Assembly: GCF_004403945.1 (NCBI RefSeq)
Contig: NZ_SOHM01000007.1
Location: forward strand, 350,799 to 414,798
DNA: 64,000 bases
Reading direction: 5' to 3'
Source: Cryobacterium lactosi
GTDB taxonomy: Bacteria > Actinomycetota > Actinomycetes > Actinomycetales > Microbacteriaceae
Shown here: positions 1 through 9,577 of the stretch, piece after piece
Position numbering within the stretch: the first letter of the stretch is position 1
Layout of the letters: the number at the start of each line of letters is the position of its first letter
Made by a program: the position numbers and the translations under genes
The notes under the pieces: generated by a model
Databases searched by the model: none
What the model was told of the DNA's origin: nothing
What the model saw: the letters and a program-made list of their open reading frames with translations, nothing else

Positions 1-1
1 G

Positions 2-1876
2 GATGGCGGCACCATCGAGATCGAGACCACGCGCCCGGAGCTCCTGGCCGCCTGCGTCGCCCTGGTGGCGCATCCCGACGACGACAGGTACAAGGAGTTC
101 TTCGGTACCACGGTGCGCACCCCCGTGTTCGACGTTGAGATTCCCGTTCTCGCCCACCACCTCGCCCAGAAGGACAAGGGTTCGGGCATCGCGATGATCT
201 GCACCTTCGGCGACGTGACCGACGTGGTCTGGTGGCGGGAACTCGACCTGCCCAACCGCGCAATCATGGGTTTCGACGGCCGCATCATCGCCGAGGCCCC
301 TGACGTCATCGTTACCCCGGCCGCACAGGCCGCCTACGCCCAGCTCGCCGGCAAGACCGTCTTCTCGGCCAAGCAGGCCATGGTCGAGCTGCTCCGCGAA
401 TCCGGCGACCTGATCGGTGACCCCAAGCCGATCGTGCACCAGGTCAAGTTCTTCGAAAAGGGCGACAAGCCCCTCGAGATCGTCTCCACCCGGCAGTGGT
501 ACATCCGCAACGGCGCCCGCGACGAGAAGCTGCGCGCCAGACTGATCGAACACGGTTCCGCCCTGCAGTGGCATCCTGAGTTCATGCGGGTGCGCTACGA
601 GAACTGGGTCAATGGCCTGACCGGCGACTGGTTGGTGTCCCGACAGCGTTTCTTCGGTGTCCCCCTGCCCGTCTGGTACCCGCTCGACGCCGAGTCCAAC
701 CCGGTCTTCGACCAGCCGATCATCGCCACCAGCGACCTGCTTCCCGTCGACCCGTCCTCCGACGTCGCCCCCGGCTACACGGCCGAGCAGCGCGGCGCGG
801 CCAACGGCTTCGTCGGCGAGGTCGATGTGATGGACACCTGGGCGACGTCCTCGCTGACCCCGCAGCTCGCCGGCGGCTGGGAGCGCGACCCCGAACTCTT
901 CGAGCTGGTCTACCCGTACTCGCTCCGCCCGCAGGGTCAGGACATCATCCGCACCTGGCTGTTCTCCACCCTGCTGCGCGCCGAGCTCGAGCACGGCGAA
1001 TCGCCGTGGCAGCACGCGGCGCTCTCCGGTTTCATCGTGGACCCCGACCGCAAGAAGATGTCCAAGTCCAAGGGCAACGTCGTCACTCCGGCCGACGTGC
1101 TGGTTCAGCACGGTTCGGATGCCGTGCGGTATTGGGCTGCGTCCTCCCGTCTGGGAACGGATGCCGCCTTCGATCCGAAGAACCCCACCCAGATCAAGAT
1201 CGGCCGCCGCCTCGCCATCAAGATCCTCAACGCCAGCAAGTTCATCCTCGGCTTCGCCGGCGACGACGCCGCCCCGGTGAGCCAACCCATCGACGCGAGC
1301 ATGCTGGCCCGCCTCGACGTGGTTGTCGGCCAGGCCACTGCCGCGTTCGAGGGCTACGACCACGCCCGCGCACTCGAGCTCACCGAGAGCTTCTTCTGGA
1401 CGTTCTGCGACGACTACCTCGAGCTGGTCAAGGAACGCGCCTACGGCGAAGCCGGTCCGGAGCAGGCCTCGGCCGTTGCCGCACTGCGCATCGCCCTGTC
1501 GACCCTGCTGCGCCTGTTCGCACCGTTCGTACCGTTCGCGACCGAGGAAGCATGGTCCTGGTCGAACGACGGCTCGGTGCACCAGGCCGAGTGGCCCGCC
1601 GCCTCCGGCGTGACGCCGGACGCCGACAGCATCGCCCTGTTGGACCTGGCCAGCCGGGCGCTCACGGGCATCCGTCGCGCCAAAACCGACGCGAAGGCGT
1701 CACAGAAGTCTGCCGTCGAGTCCGCCACCATCGGCGGACCTGACGCAGAGGTGGCCCTGCTCGCGCAGGTGGCCGCCGACTTGAAAGCAGTAGGCCGGAT
1801 CACCGACTTGACCTTCGTCAAGGCCGATGACTTGGTCGTAGCTGATATCGTGCTCGCCACGGTGTCGGAAATCTAA
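2..1876 (+). CDS. valS: Valyl-tRNA synthetase, C-terminal part (5' end outside window)
   Basis: This class I aminoacyl-tRNA synthetase charges tRNA-Val with valine in the cytoplasm. The frame is open from base 2 and encodes 624 residues; the family is usually about 860-880, so roughly the N-terminal quarter lies upstream. The first visible stretch is editing (CP1) domain sequence (EIETTRPELL). The class I signature KMSKS is encoded at 1055-1069 within KKMSKSKGNVV. The anticodon-binding domain follows, then a short C-terminal region rich in Ala, Lys and Asp. A GNAT gene follows after 11 nt and is probably cotranscribed. Identity is clear; only the true start cannot be seen. Confidence 0.97.
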   Translation, partial: DGGTIEIETTRPELLAACVALVAHPDDDRYKEFFGTTVRTPVFDVEIPVLAHHLAQKDKGSGIAMICTFGDVTDVVWWRELDLPNRAIMGFDGRIIAEAPDVIVTPAAQAAYAQLAGKTVFSAKQAMVELLRESGDLIGDPKPIVHQVKFFEKGDKPLEIVSTRQWYIRNGARDEKLRARLIEHGSALQWHPEFMRVRYENWVNGLTGDWLVSRQRFFGVPLPVWYPLDAESNPVFDQPIIATSDLLPVDPSSDVAPGYTAEQRGAANGFVGEVDVMDTWATSSLTPQLAGGWERDPELFELVYPYSLRPQGQDIIRTWLFSTLLRAELEHGESPWQHAALSGFIVDPDRKKMSKSKGNVVTPADVLVQHGSDAVRYWAASSRLGTDAAFDPKNPTQIKIGRRLAIKILNASKFILGFAGDDAAPVSQPIDASMLARLDVVVGQATAAFEGYDHARALELTESFFWTFCDDYLELVKERAYGEAGPEQASAVAALRIALSTLLRLFAPFVPFATEEAWSWSNDGSVHQAEWPAASGVTPDADSIALLDLASRALTGIRRAKTDAKASQKSAVESATIGGPDAEVALLAQVAADLKAVGRITDLTFVKADDLVVADIVLATVSEI

Positions 1877-1887
1877 AGGAGAACCGC

Positions 1888-2334
1888 ATGTCAATCAAGG
1901 TTCGCCCGCTGGGCGACAAGGACTTCTTCCCGTGGCTCGGCCTGTTCGAAGGGTACAGCGAGCTGTCCAAGAGCGACCTGACCGATGAGAAGGCTCTGCG
2001 CGTGTGGAGCTGGATCATTGACAAGAACCATGATCTCGACGGCGCTGTCGCGGTCGACGACAACGGCGACTTCGTCGGCTTCACCCTGTACCGGGGTGTC
2101 CCCCGCACCCTCAGCGGCGACATGGGACTCTTCATCGATGACCTGTACGTGACCCCCGACGCATCAGAAGCCGGTGCCGGCCGGGACCTGATGGCTTTCG
2201 CGACCGAGTACGCCAAGGCGCACAACTACCGCAAGCTGCAGTGGATCACCACTGCCGACAACGCCGCGGCCCAGAAGCTCTACGACACGGTCGGCACCCG
2301 CACCAGCCTGGTCACCTACGAGGCAGAGGTTTAA
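1888..2334 (+). CDS. GNAT family N-acetyltransferase
   Basis: Predicted acetyl-CoA-dependent N-acetyltransferase of 148 residues, a typical single-domain GNAT length. The fold is recognisable from the central strand GLFIDDLYVTPDASEAG, followed by a Gly-containing acetyl-CoA loop (GAGRDLMAF) and the C-terminal NAAAQKLYDTVG motif found where GNAT proteins pack the pantetheine arm. The substrate cannot be told from sequence. AGGAG lies 6 nt before the ATG. It sits 11 nt after valS and 2 nt before the next small gene, so the three probably form one transcript. Confidence 0.88.
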   Translation: MSIKVRPLGDKDFFPWLGLFEGYSELSKSDLTDEKALRVWSWIIDKNHDLDGAVAVDDNGDFVGFTLYRGVPRTLSGDMGLFIDDLYVTPDASEAGAGRDLMAFATEYAKAHNYRKLQWITTADNAAAQKLYDTVGTRTSLVTYEAEV

Positions 2335-2336
2335 CC

Positions 2337-2603
2337 ATGCAGCTCGGAACCCGCTGGTCCCTCGGCGCAGAACCGCCCGCGGGGCTGCCCGAGGTTGTCG
2401 TCATCGCGCTGCAGGCCGTGGAGGGCGACCTCGCCGCCCTTCCCGATGACACCAGTGCCTGGCGGTGGACCCTGACCTGGCTCGAGGGCAAGCCGGTCAT
2501 CGAACTCGACGACGGCACCGTCATCAGGTTCGACCCGAAGGAAGACAGCGCCACCATCACCCAGCCTGCCGTCGTGGTGGACGACGACGAGGACTGGATC
2601 TAG
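2337..2603 (+). CDS. Small acidic protein of unknown function
   Basis: An 88-residue soluble protein with no signal peptide or membrane segment and an acidic C-terminus (DDDEDWI). The sequence contains a two-strand unit around WTLTWLEGKPVIELDDG, suggesting a small beta-rich fold. I do not recognise a family. The ATG begins 2 nt after the stop of the GNAT gene, which argues for translational coupling. An upstream start in the same frame (about 2241) would overlap the GNAT coding sequence by 94 nt and is less likely. The stop lies 3 nt from that of the convergent methyltransferase. Confidence 0.7.
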   Translation: MQLGTRWSLGAEPPAGLPEVVVIALQAVEGDLAALPDDTSAWRWTLTWLEGKPVIELDDGTVIRFDPKEDSATITQPAVVVDDDEDWI

Positions 2604-2606
2604 ACA

Positions 2607-3434
2607 TCACCGGGTGGCGATGATTTCGCCGTGCGGGATGCCGAACCACGCGTCAGGGTCCTGCGCCCACTGGTGCCAGGCCGCGCCGATCTCGTGGAGA
2701 TCCGCCAGCCTGGCACCGGTCTCGATCGCCCGTGCGGCGAAGTCGGGTTCGGTGACCCGTGCGGCCCAGGATTCCCCCCACCACTCCCGCTCGGCCGCCG
2801 ACGCGAAGCACCAGATCGATGCGCTGCTCGCCACATCATCGAAGCCGGCCTGCCGTGCCCACGCCTTGAGCGCCCGCCCGGCGTTCGGGTCGCCGCCGCC
2901 CTGCCCGTGCACCGCCCGGTACACGCTCAACCAGGTGGCCAGCCCGGGAAGCCCTGGATACCAAGTCACGCCGCCGTAGTCGGCGTCGCGGGCGGCCAGC
3001 ACACCACCCGGTTTGAGCACCCGCCGCATCTCCCGGAGCGCTGCCACCGGGTTGTCGAGGTGCTGCAGCACCTGGTGGGCATGCACGATGTCCACCGACG
3101 CATCCGGCACCGGGATGGCGTAGGCGCCACCGACCCGGAAGCGCGCGTTCCGCACCCCGCCGTCGAAGGCCAGGCCTGCCGCCTGCTCGACCATGAGGCG
3201 GGATGTGTCGATGCCGAGCACCGTGGCCGGCGCGACGCGGCGCGCCAGATCAATGGTGATGGTGCCCGGCCCGCACATCACGTCGACGACGCTCCGCCCC
3301 GCGCGCAGCTGGGGCATGAGGTACGCGGCCGAGTTGGCCACGGTGCGCCAGGTCAGCACGCGCGGAAGGTGCTCCCGGCCGCCCCCGGGTTCGTCTCGCG
3401 GTGCGGTTTCCTGACGCTCCGGGCTCTCAGTCAT
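2607..3434 (-). CDS. Class I SAM-dependent methyltransferase
   Basis: Predicted Rossmann-fold methyltransferase of 275 residues (UbiE/MenG-like superfamily); the acceptor is unknown. Motif I is [18 protein letters not shown], followed by an acidic strand end (VLGIDTS) and the post-motif region [19 protein letters not shown], a standard Methyltransf_11 layout. I chose the ATG at 3434 because TAGGGT lies exactly 6 nt upstream, the leaderless spacing seen at many genes here; a GTG two codons earlier is the alternative. It is divergent from the M3 peptidase gene, with both promoters packed into about 80 nt. Confidence 0.85.
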   Translation of the reverse strand: MTESPERQETAPRDEPGGGREHLPRVLTWRTVANSAAYLMPQLRAGRSVVDVMCGPGTITIDLARRVAPATVLGIDTSRLMVEQAAGLAFDGGVRNARFRVGGAYAIPVPDASVDIVHAHQVLQHLDNPVAALREMRRVLKPGGVLAARDADYGGVTWYPGLPGLATWLSVYRAVHGQGGGDPNAGRALKAWARQAGFDDVASSASIWCFASAAEREWWGESWAARVTEPDFAARAIETGARLADLHEIGAAWHQWAQDPDAWFGIPHGEIIATR

Positions 3435-3440
3435 GCCCAC

Positions 3441-3446
3441 ACCCTA
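3441..3446 (-). promoter_or_regulatory. -10 box of the methyltransferase gene (leaderless)
   Basis: TAGGGT on the minus strand, with 6 nt between it and the ATG at 3434. This places the expected transcription start at or next to the first base of the start codon. No Shine-Dalgarno sequence is visible. Confidence 0.5.
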
Positions 3447-3505
3447 CGTCGCGGTCAGGCTCAACGCACCGGGCACTACCCGGACCGACATCCCGACGGC
3501 GACAC

Positions 3506-3511
3506 TAGGCT
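3506..3511 (+). promoter_or_regulatory. -10 box of the M3 peptidase gene (leaderless)
   Basis: TAGGCT with a 6-nt spacer to the ATG at 3518. The next six bases (GGGGCG) are too close to the start codon to serve as a normal ribosome-binding site, so leaderless initiation is inferred. Confidence 0.5.
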
Positions 3512-3517
3512 GGGGCG

Positions 3518-5563
3518 ATGGCCGACACCTCGAACCCGTTTCTCGCTCCCAGTACCCTGCCGTACCAGCTGCCGCCATTCGCAGAGATTCGCAACGAGCA
3601 CTACCGCCCGGCCTTCGACGCCGGCATGGCCGAACAGCTCGCCGAGGTCGCCGCCATCACGGCGGATCCCACCGAACCGACCATCGAGAACACGCTCATC
3701 CCCCTGGAACGAAGCGGACAGGTTCTGCAACGCGTGGCCACGGTGTTCTTCTCCCTGAGTTCGTCAGACGCGACCGAGTTCGGCACGGCCCTCGAGGAGG
3801 AACTGGCGCCCAGGCTCGCAGCGCACGCCGACGCCATCCGTCTCGACCCCGCCCTGTACGCACGGATCGCCGCCTTGCACCAGCGCCGTGCCGGCCTGGA
3901 TCTCGACCCCGAGACCGCCTACCTTCTCGAGCGGTACTACACCGAGTACACCCTCGCCGGTGCGGCGCTCTCCGACGACGACAAGGGTGCCCTGCGCGAC
4001 CTGAACATGCGCCTGTCCACCCTGACCACCAGGTTCGAGAAGAACCTGCTCGCGGACACCAACGCCCTGGCCCTGGTGCTCGACGACGTCAGCGAGCTGC
4101 ACGGACTCGGCGAGGGCGAGATCTCCGCCGCCGCGGAGGCCGCCGCCGAGCGCGGTCTCGCCGGCAAGTACGTCATCACCTTGGTGCTGCCCACCAGCCA
4201 CCCGTACCTCGCGTCTCTCACTGACCGTGCGGTGCGCGAGCGCTTGCTGACCGCATCCAGGTCACGGGGCATCCGCGGCGGCGAATACGACAACCGCGAG
4301 CTGGTGCTCGAGATCACCCGGCTGCGCGCCCACCGCGCCCGGCTGCTGGGCTTCAGCAACCATGCCGCGTACGTCACGGCCGACGAAACGGCCAAGTCCC
4401 CCGAGGCCGTCGCCGGCATGCTGGACCGGCTCGCGCCGGCGGCGGCACGGAACGCCCACGCCGAGCAGCGGGCTCTGCAGAACGCTGTGCGGGACTCCGG
4501 CGGCGACTTCGACCTGGCCGCCTGGGACTGGGCGTTCTACACCGAGCGGGTGCGCCAGTCCCGATTCGATGTCGACGCCAGTGCGATGCGTCCGTACTTC
4601 GAACTGGAACGGGTGCTGCACGACGGGGTTTTCTTCGCCGCCACCCGGCTCTACGGTGTCACCTTCACCGAACGCCCCGACCTCGCCGCCTGGAACCCCG
4701 AGGCCAGAGTCTTCGAGGTCGCCAACGATGACGGCTCACCGGTGGGCCTCTACATCGCCGACTTCTACACGCGCGACGCCAAACGCGGGGGCGCCTGGAT
4801 GAACGCCCTGGTCTCCCAGTCCACCCTGCTGGCCACCCCGACGATCGTCACGAACAACCTCAACCTGCCCAAGCCCGCCGCGGGCTCCCCCACGCTGCTC
4901 AGCTTCGACGAGGTGACCACCCTGTTTCACGAGTTCGGCCACGCGCTGCACGGCCTGTTCGCGCAGGTGACCTACCCGCGTTTCGCCGGCACCAATGTGT
5001 ACAGGGACTTCGTCGAGTTCCCCAGCCAGGTCAACGAGATGTGGATGCTCTGGCCCGAGGTCCTGGCGAACTACGCCAGGCACTACCGCACCGGCGAAGC
5101 CATGCCCCAGGAGCTCGTCGACCGCATCCGTGAAACGACGACGTTCAACGAGGGCTTCGGTACCAGCGAGTATCTGGCCGCGGCCCTGCTGGACCAGGCC
5201 TGGCACCGGATCGGCGCCGACGAATCCATCACGGATGTGGCCGCGTTCGAAGCCGCCGCGTTGGCCGAGGTGGGCCTCGACAACCCGGTGGTGCCCACAC
5301 GGTACGCGAGCACCTACTTTGCGCACACGTTCTCCGGCGGTTACGACGCCGGCTACTACTCCTACATCTGGAGCGAGGTCCTCGATGCCGACACCGTGGC
5401 CTGGTTCACGGAGAACGGCGGCCTCACCCGCGCCAACGGCGACAGGTTCCGAGACCGCCTGCTCGGTGTGGGCGGCAGCGTGGACCCGCTGGCCGCCTAT
5501 CGGGACTTCCGCGGCCGTGACGCCCGCATTCAGCCCCTGCTAGACCGCCGCGGGCTCAACTGA
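3518..5563 (+). CDS. M3 family metallopeptidase (peptidyl-dipeptidase / oligopeptidase A type)
   Basis: Cytoplasmic zinc peptidase of the thimet oligopeptidase family (M3), which degrades oligopeptides. The 681 residues match the usual Dcp/PrlC length. The zinc-binding motif HEFGH is at residues 471-475 in LFHEFGHALHGL, and the third-ligand region (YRDFVEFPSQVNEMW) follows about 25 residues later. No signal peptide is present. The gene has its own leaderless-type promoter and stands alone. The choice between Dcp (dipeptidyl carboxypeptidase) and oligopeptidase A is not resolved by what I can see; Dcp is somewhat favoured by general resemblance. Confidence 0.92.
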   Translation: MADTSNPFLAPSTLPYQLPPFAEIRNEHYRPAFDAGMAEQLAEVAAITADPTEPTIENTLIPLERSGQVLQRVATVFFSLSSSDATEFGTALEEELAPRLAAHADAIRLDPALYARIAALHQRRAGLDLDPETAYLLERYYTEYTLAGAALSDDDKGALRDLNMRLSTLTTRFEKNLLADTNALALVLDDVSELHGLGEGEISAAAEAAAERGLAGKYVITLVLPTSHPYLASLTDRAVRERLLTASRSRGIRGGEYDNRELVLEITRLRAHRARLLGFSNHAAYVTADETAKSPEAVAGMLDRLAPAAARNAHAEQRALQNAVRDSGGDFDLAAWDWAFYTERVRQSRFDVDASAMRPYFELERVLHDGVFFAATRLYGVTFTERPDLAAWNPEARVFEVANDDGSPVGLYIADFYTRDAKRGGAWMNALVSQSTLLATPTIVTNNLNLPKPAAGSPTLLSFDEVTTLFHEFGHALHGLFAQVTYPRFAGTNVYRDFVEFPSQVNEMWMLWPEVLANYARHYRTGEAMPQELVDRIRETTTFNEGFGTSEYLAAALLDQAWHRIGADESITDVAAFEAAALAEVGLDNPVVPTRYASTYFAHTFSGGYDAGYYSYIWSEVLDADTVAWFTENGGLTRANGDRFRDRLLGVGGSVDPLAAYRDFRGRDARIQPLLDRRGLN

Positions 5564-5594
5564 CCAACTGTTCCGGGCTGGCAGGGGCGTCGCG

Positions 5595-6617
5595 TCAGTG
5601 ATAGAGCGCACTGTAGGCGTTGATGGCTGGCTGGCCGCCCAAGTGGGCGTAGAGCACGTTGCTGTCGGGGCCGATGTCGCCGCTCGTGACGAGGTCGATC
5701 AGCCCGGCCATCGACTTGCCCTCGTAGACGGGGTCGATGATCACGCCCTCCAGACTGGCGGTGAGGCGGATGGCATTGTTCGTCGACTCCACCGGGATGC
5801 CGTAGTAATCGCCGGCCCAGCCCTCGAGCACGGTGACCTCGTCATCGGAGATGGGCCGCCCCACGCCGATCAGTTCGGCGGTGTTGCGGGCGATGCGGGC
5901 AACTTGCTCGCGGGTCGCGTCGATCTTGGCGGATGCGTCGATACCGATCACGCGGCGCCTGGCGCCGCCGAAGTTGGCCACGAGGTCGGCAAACCCCGCG
6001 ATCATGCCGGCGTGGGTGGAGCCGGTGACGCTGCACACCACGATGGTGTCGAAGAAGACTCCGAGCTCGGTCTCCTGGGCCGCGACCTCGTGCGCCCAGT
6101 TGGCGAAGCCGAGGCCGCCGAGGCGGTGGTCGGAGGCACCGGCCGGGATCGGGTACGGCGTGCCGCCCGCGGCTTCCACGTCGGCGATCGCCTGGGTCCA
6201 GGAGTCCTTGAAGCCGATCCCGAAGCCATCCGCCGAGATGCGCACGTCGGCGCCGGTGAGTCTGGACAGTAGGATGTTGCCGACCCTGTCGTTCACGCTG
6301 TCCGGCCAGTCCACCCACTGTTCCTGCACAAGCACGGCCTTGAGCCCGAGGTGGGCGGCGACGGCGGCGACCTGCCGGGTGTGGTTGGACTGGATCCCGC
6401 CAATGGACACCAGGGTGTCTGCGCCCTGGGCGAGGGCATCCGGGATCAGGTACTCGAGCTTGCGGGTCTTGTTGCCGCCGAAGGCGAGCCCGCTGTTCAC
6501 GTCTTCGCGCTTGGCCCAGATACGGGCACCGCCGAGGTGGTTGCTCAGCCGGTCCAGCGGGTGGATCGGGCTCGGGCCGAAGGTGAGCGGGTGACGGGGA
6601 AAATCACGGAGTGCCAT
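5595..6617 (-). CDS. acdS: 1-aminocyclopropane-1-carboxylate (ACC) deaminase
   Basis: PLP enzyme that opens ACC, the plant ethylene precursor, to 2-oxobutyrate and ammonia. The 340 residues are the normal length. The PLP lysine is K50 in [13 protein letters not shown]. The two residues known to separate true ACC deaminases from D-cysteine desulfhydrases, Glu295 and Leu322 in the Pseudomonas enzyme, correspond to E299 (VYEGKS) and L326 (HLGGQP) with the same 27-residue spacing, so the assignment is stronger than simple homology. The gene lies 28 nt downstream of a GntR regulator on the same strand and is probably cotranscribed with it. The trait suggests contact with plants, or use of ACC as a nitrogen source. 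Confidence 0.94.
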   Translation of the reverse strand: MALRDFPRHPLTFGPSPIHPLDRLSNHLGGARIWAKREDVNSGLAFGGNKTRKLEYLIPDALAQGADTLVSIGGIQSNHTRQVAAVAAHLGLKAVLVQEQWVDWPDSVNDRVGNILLSRLTGADVRISADGFGIGFKDSWTQAIADVEAAGGTPYPIPAGASDHRLGGLGFANWAHEVAAQETELGVFFDTIVVCSVTGSTHAGMIAGFADLVANFGGARRRVIGIDASAKIDATREQVARIARNTAELIGVGRPISDDEVTVLEGWAGDYYGIPVESTNNAIRLTASLEGVIIDPVYEGKSMAGLIDLVTSGDIGPDSNVLYAHLGGQPAINAYSALYH

Positions 6618-6645
6618 GGGGTCCTTTGTGTCGGGGTGAGTGAGG

Positions 6646-7320
6646 TCAGTCGGCGTCGTGCTCGGCCGCGGTGGCCAGCATCCGGCCCAGGGTCAGCCAG
6701 TTCTCACGCACGGCGGCGCCGGCCTCTACGGCCCGCCCGGCCGCGCACAGGCGGATGATCCGATCGTGGTCGGCCACGGAGCCCCGGCCGGCGAGGGAGG
6801 AGAACCGGGCCCGCTCGAGGCGGCGCAGGGTGGGGGTCACCTGCTCGAGCAGGGCCGGCAACAACTCGTTGGCGCTGGCCCGCACGGCGACCGCATGAAA
6901 GTCGTCATCGGCGGCGATGGCGGCGTTGACGTCGTTGTCGGCCAGCGCCGTCCGAAAGCGCTCGTTGGCGGCCTCCATCAGGCCCAGGTCGGCGTGGGTG
7001 AGCTGGGCGACGGCCTCACGCGCGGCGAGCTCGTGCAGCGACGCCGCGATGGCCTGGGCACTCAGGGCCGCACGCTCGTCCAGCGGTGCCACGATGGTCT
7101 GCCGGGCCCGTTCGGTGCGCACCAGGCCGGCCGTCTCCAGCCGGGCGATCGCTTCCCGGATGGGCGTGCGGCTCACGCCGAGCCAGGACTCCAGGTCTGC
7201 GTCGCGCAGCTTCTCCCCCGGCGCGAGGGTGCCGTCGACGATGGCGCTGCGGATGGCCTCGTAGGCGTAGTCGCGCAGCGAAGCGGGGCGGTGGGAGCTA
7301 TCGGGGCGGGGAACCGGCAT
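6646..7320 (-). CDS. GntR family transcriptional regulator (FCD type), likely regulator of acdS
   Basis: A 224-residue DNA-binding regulator. The N-terminal winged helix-turn-helix contains the GntR signature [21 protein letters not shown]; the all-helical FCD effector domain follows (roughly residues 80-215), with His and Asp positions ([12 protein letters not shown] and SVADHDRII) typical of its metal/ligand pocket. The ATG at 7320 is preceded by an AT-rich palindromic block. The gene is immediately upstream of acdS, so control of ACC deaminase is the simplest inference; the ligand could be ACC, D-cysteine or a related acid. Confidence 0.9.
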   Translation of the reverse strand: MPVPRPDSSHRPASLRDYAYEAIRSAIVDGTLAPGEKLRDADLESWLGVSRTPIREAIARLETAGLVRTERARQTIVAPLDERAALSAQAIAASLHELAAREAVAQLTHADLGLMEAANERFRTALADNDVNAAIAADDDFHAVAVRASANELLPALLEQVTPTLRRLERARFSSLAGRGSVADHDRIIRLCAAGRAVEAGAAVRENWLTLGRMLATAAEHDAD

Positions 7321-7337
7321 GCAATATATTAGATATC
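7321..7337 (-). promoter_or_regulatory. Promoter/operator of the GntR-acdS operon
   Basis: An AT-rich island in otherwise GC-rich DNA. On the minus strand TAATAT lies 5 nt before the ATG at 7320 and can act as a -10 box. The surrounding ATATCTAATAT reads as an interrupted inverted repeat (ATAT-n3-ATAT), which would suit binding by the adjacent GntR protein. No experimental support. Confidence 0.4.
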
Positions 7338-7393
7338 CCCCACCCCGTCCTGTCAACTTCGGCGTGCCCCGCCGCCTGCGGCGTCCGTGAAGC

Positions 7394-7428
7394 AGAACCG
7401 CCCCCACCGATGCGGTGGGGGCGGTTCT
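7394..7428 (-). terminator. Hairpin terminator downstream of clpX
   Basis: A perfect 16-bp stem (AGAACCGCCCCCACCG and its complement) closes a 3-nt loop. It starts 23 nt after the clpX stop. No U-tract follows on the minus strand, as is common for actinobacterial hairpin terminators. It may also serve as a boundary to the GntR promoter on the other side. Confidence 0.7.
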
Positions 7429-7450
7429 GACCGGACAGCGAGCGGGTGGG

Positions 7451-8731
7451 TTACGCGGACTTGTCCTCGCGGCGGGCCTTGTGCAGCACGATGGTGGGAG
7501 CCGCGTTCTCGAGCACCGACTCCCGGGTGACGATGACCCTCGCGACATCCGTGGCTGACGGCACCTCGAACATGATCGGGCCGAGCACCTCCTCCATGAT
7601 GGCGCGGAGGCCCCGGGCACCGGTCTTGCGGAGCACGGCGAGGTCGGCGATCGCCTCGAGGGCCGGCTGTTCGAAGTCGAGCTCTACCCCGTCGAGTTCG
7701 AACATGCGCTGGTACTGGCGCACCAGGGCGTTCTTGGGCACGGTGAGGATCTGCATGAGCGCCACCTGGTCGAGCTGGGTGACCGTGGTCACAACCGGCA
7801 GGCGCCCGATGAACTCCGGGATCAGGCCGAACTTGTGCAGGTCTTCCGGCAGCACCTCGCTGAAGAGGTTGATGTCGTCGCCCTTGCTGTGCAGCGGGGC
7901 GCCGAAGCCGATGCCCTTCTTGCCGGCACGCTGGGAGATGATGTCGTCGAGTCCGGCGAACGCGCCGGCCACGATGAACAGCACGTTCGTGGTGTCGACC
8001 TGGATGAACTCCTGGTGCGGATGCTTGCGCCCGCCCTGCGGCGGAACGGAGGCGACGGTTCCCTCGAGGATCTTCAAGAGGGCCTGCTGCACGCCCTCCC
8101 CCGACACGTCGCGGGTGATCGACGGGTTCTCGGCCTTGCGGGCGATCTTGTCGATCTCGTCGATGTAGATGATGCCGGTCTCGGCACGTTTCACGTCGTA
8201 GTCGGCGGCCTGGATGAGCTTGAGGAGGATGTTCTCCACGTCCTCACCGACGTAGCCGGCCTCGGTGAGTGCCGTCGCATCCGCTACGGCGAACGGCACG
8301 TTGAGCCGCTTCGCCAGGGTCTGCGCGAGATAGGTTTTGCCGCAGCCGGTGGGGCCGATCAGCAGGATGTTGGACTTGGCTATCTCGACGTCGTCGTGGA
8401 TGGCGTCGGCGGCGGTGAGGGTGGCGCGGCTGCGCACACGCTTGTAGTGGTTGTAGACGGCAACGGCGAGGGCGCGCTTGGCGGCTTCCTGCCCGATGAC
8501 GTATTCCTCCAGGAATCCGAAGATCTCCCGGGGCTTGGGCAGTTCGAACTCGCTGCCGGCTTCTTCGGCTCCGGCCTCGGCCAGACGTTCCTCGATGATC
8601 TCGTTGCAGAGCTCAACGCATTCATCGCAGATGTACACGCCGGGTCCGGCAATGAGCTGCTGCACCTGCTTCTGGCTCTTTCCACAGAAAGAACACTTCA
8701 ACAGGTCGGCGCTCTCGCCTATTCGGGCCAT
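7451..8731 (-). CDS. clpX: ATP-dependent Clp protease ATP-binding subunit ClpX
   Basis: AAA+ unfoldase that recognises tagged substrates and feeds them to ClpP. The 426 residues match the family. The N-terminal zinc-binding domain has C13, C16, C35 and C38 (KCSFCGK and YICDEC); Walker A is GPTGCGKT near residues 124-131, Walker B is IIYIDEID, and the ClpP-docking loop sequence is IGFGAP. The start was set at MARIGES, which gives the standard N-terminus, rather than about 40 codons upstream. It lies 158 nt after clpP2 on the same strand with a hairpin between them, so it can be expressed separately from the clpP operon. Confidence 0.97.
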   Translation of the reverse strand: MARIGESADLLKCSFCGKSQKQVQQLIAGPGVYICDECVELCNEIIEERLAEAGAEEAGSEFELPKPREIFGFLEEYVIGQEAAKRALAVAVYNHYKRVRSRATLTAADAIHDDVEIAKSNILLIGPTGCGKTYLAQTLAKRLNVPFAVADATALTEAGYVGEDVENILLKLIQAADYDVKRAETGIIYIDEIDKIARKAENPSITRDVSGEGVQQALLKILEGTVASVPPQGGRKHPHQEFIQVDTTNVLFIVAGAFAGLDDIISQRAGKKGIGFGAPLHSKGDDINLFSEVLPEDLHKFGLIPEFIGRLPVVTTVTQLDQVALMQILTVPKNALVRQYQRMFELDGVELDFEQPALEAIADLAVLRKTGARGLRAIMEEVLGPIMFEVPSATDVARVIVTRESVLENAAPTIVLHKARREDKSA

Positions 8732-8814
8732 CCGTGAGCCTCCTCCATCAGTGACGCTGAATTCGAGCCTAGCTTGTGCGTGTGACAGATTCGTGCACCC
8801 GCGGAACAAAGCGA

Positions 8815-8847
8815 AACGGCGCGCCGCCTCGAGAGCGACGCGCCGTT
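8815..8847 (-). terminator. Hairpin between clpP2 and clpX
   Basis: A 9-bp stem (AACGGCGCG paired with CGCGCCGTT) around a 15-nt loop, located 42 nt past the clpP2 stop. It could end or attenuate the clpP1-clpP2 transcript before clpX. No U-tract. Confidence 0.5.
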
Positions 8848-8889
8848 CGGCTAACAAGCTGGCCAGAGGGCCAACTCGGTGGTGGAGTG

Positions 8890-9561
8890 CTACTTGACCA
8901 GCGTGGGAACGTTCTTGCGGCTGGTCAGGATCTGGTCGATCAGGCCGTATTCGAGGGCCTCGGGAGCGCCGAGGATCTTGTCACGGTCGATGTCCTTGTG
9001 GACCTGCTCCTTGGAGCGGTTGGAGTGGCTCGCGAGGGTCTCTTCGAGCCATTCCCGCATCCGCTGGATCTCGGCTGCCTGGATCTCGATGTCGGACGCC
9101 TGGCCGCCGCCCTGGCCACCGGCGGAGGGCTGGTGGATGAGGATGCGGGCGTTCGGCAGCGCGAGGCGCTTGCCGGGGGTTCCCCCGGCCAGCAGCACCG
9201 CCGCGGCGGAAGCCGCCTGGCCGAGGCAGACCGTCTGGATGTGTGGACGGATGTACTGCATGGTGTCGTAGATCGCCGTCATCGCGGTGAAGGAACCACC
9301 GGGCGAGTTGATGTACATGACGATGTCGCGGTCCGGGTCCTGGCTCTCGAGTACGAGCAGCTGGGCCATCACGTCGTCGGCGGATGCGTCGTCAACCTGC
9401 ACGCCGAGGAAGATGATGCGGTCCTCGAACAGCTTGGCGTAGGGGTCCTGGCGCTTGTAGCCGTAGGCGGTGCGTTCCTCGAAGGTGGGGAGGATGTACC
9501 GCGACTGGGGTGCCTGCGGAGCCATTCCGCCGGCCTGGTGACCAAAGTTAGTGAATTCCAT
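8890..9561 (-). CDS. clpP2: ATP-dependent Clp protease proteolytic subunit ClpP2
   Basis: Serine protease subunit of the Clp complex. Of 223 residues, the catalytic triad is S118 (LGQAASAA), H143 (LIHQPSAG) and D194 (DIDRDKIL). The N-terminal extension (about 20 residues, rich in Gln, Gly and Pro) and the long handle helix are typical of the actinobacterial ClpP2, which assembles with ClpP1 into a mixed tetradecamer. The ATG at 9561 (MEFTNF) was preferred over an upstream in-frame start that would overlap clpP1. It follows clpP1 by 16 nt. Confidence 0.95.
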   Translation of the reverse strand: MEFTNFGHQAGGMAPQAPQSRYILPTFEERTAYGYKRQDPYAKLFEDRIIFLGVQVDDASADDVMAQLLVLESQDPDRDIVMYINSPGGSFTAMTAIYDTMQYIRPHIQTVCLGQAASAAAVLLAGGTPGKRLALPNARILIHQPSAGGQGGGQASDIEIQAAEIQRMREWLEETLASHSNRSKEQVHKDIDRDKILGAPEALEYGLIDQILTSRKNVPTLVK

Positions 9562-9577
9562 GTCGTTTCTGCCCGTC

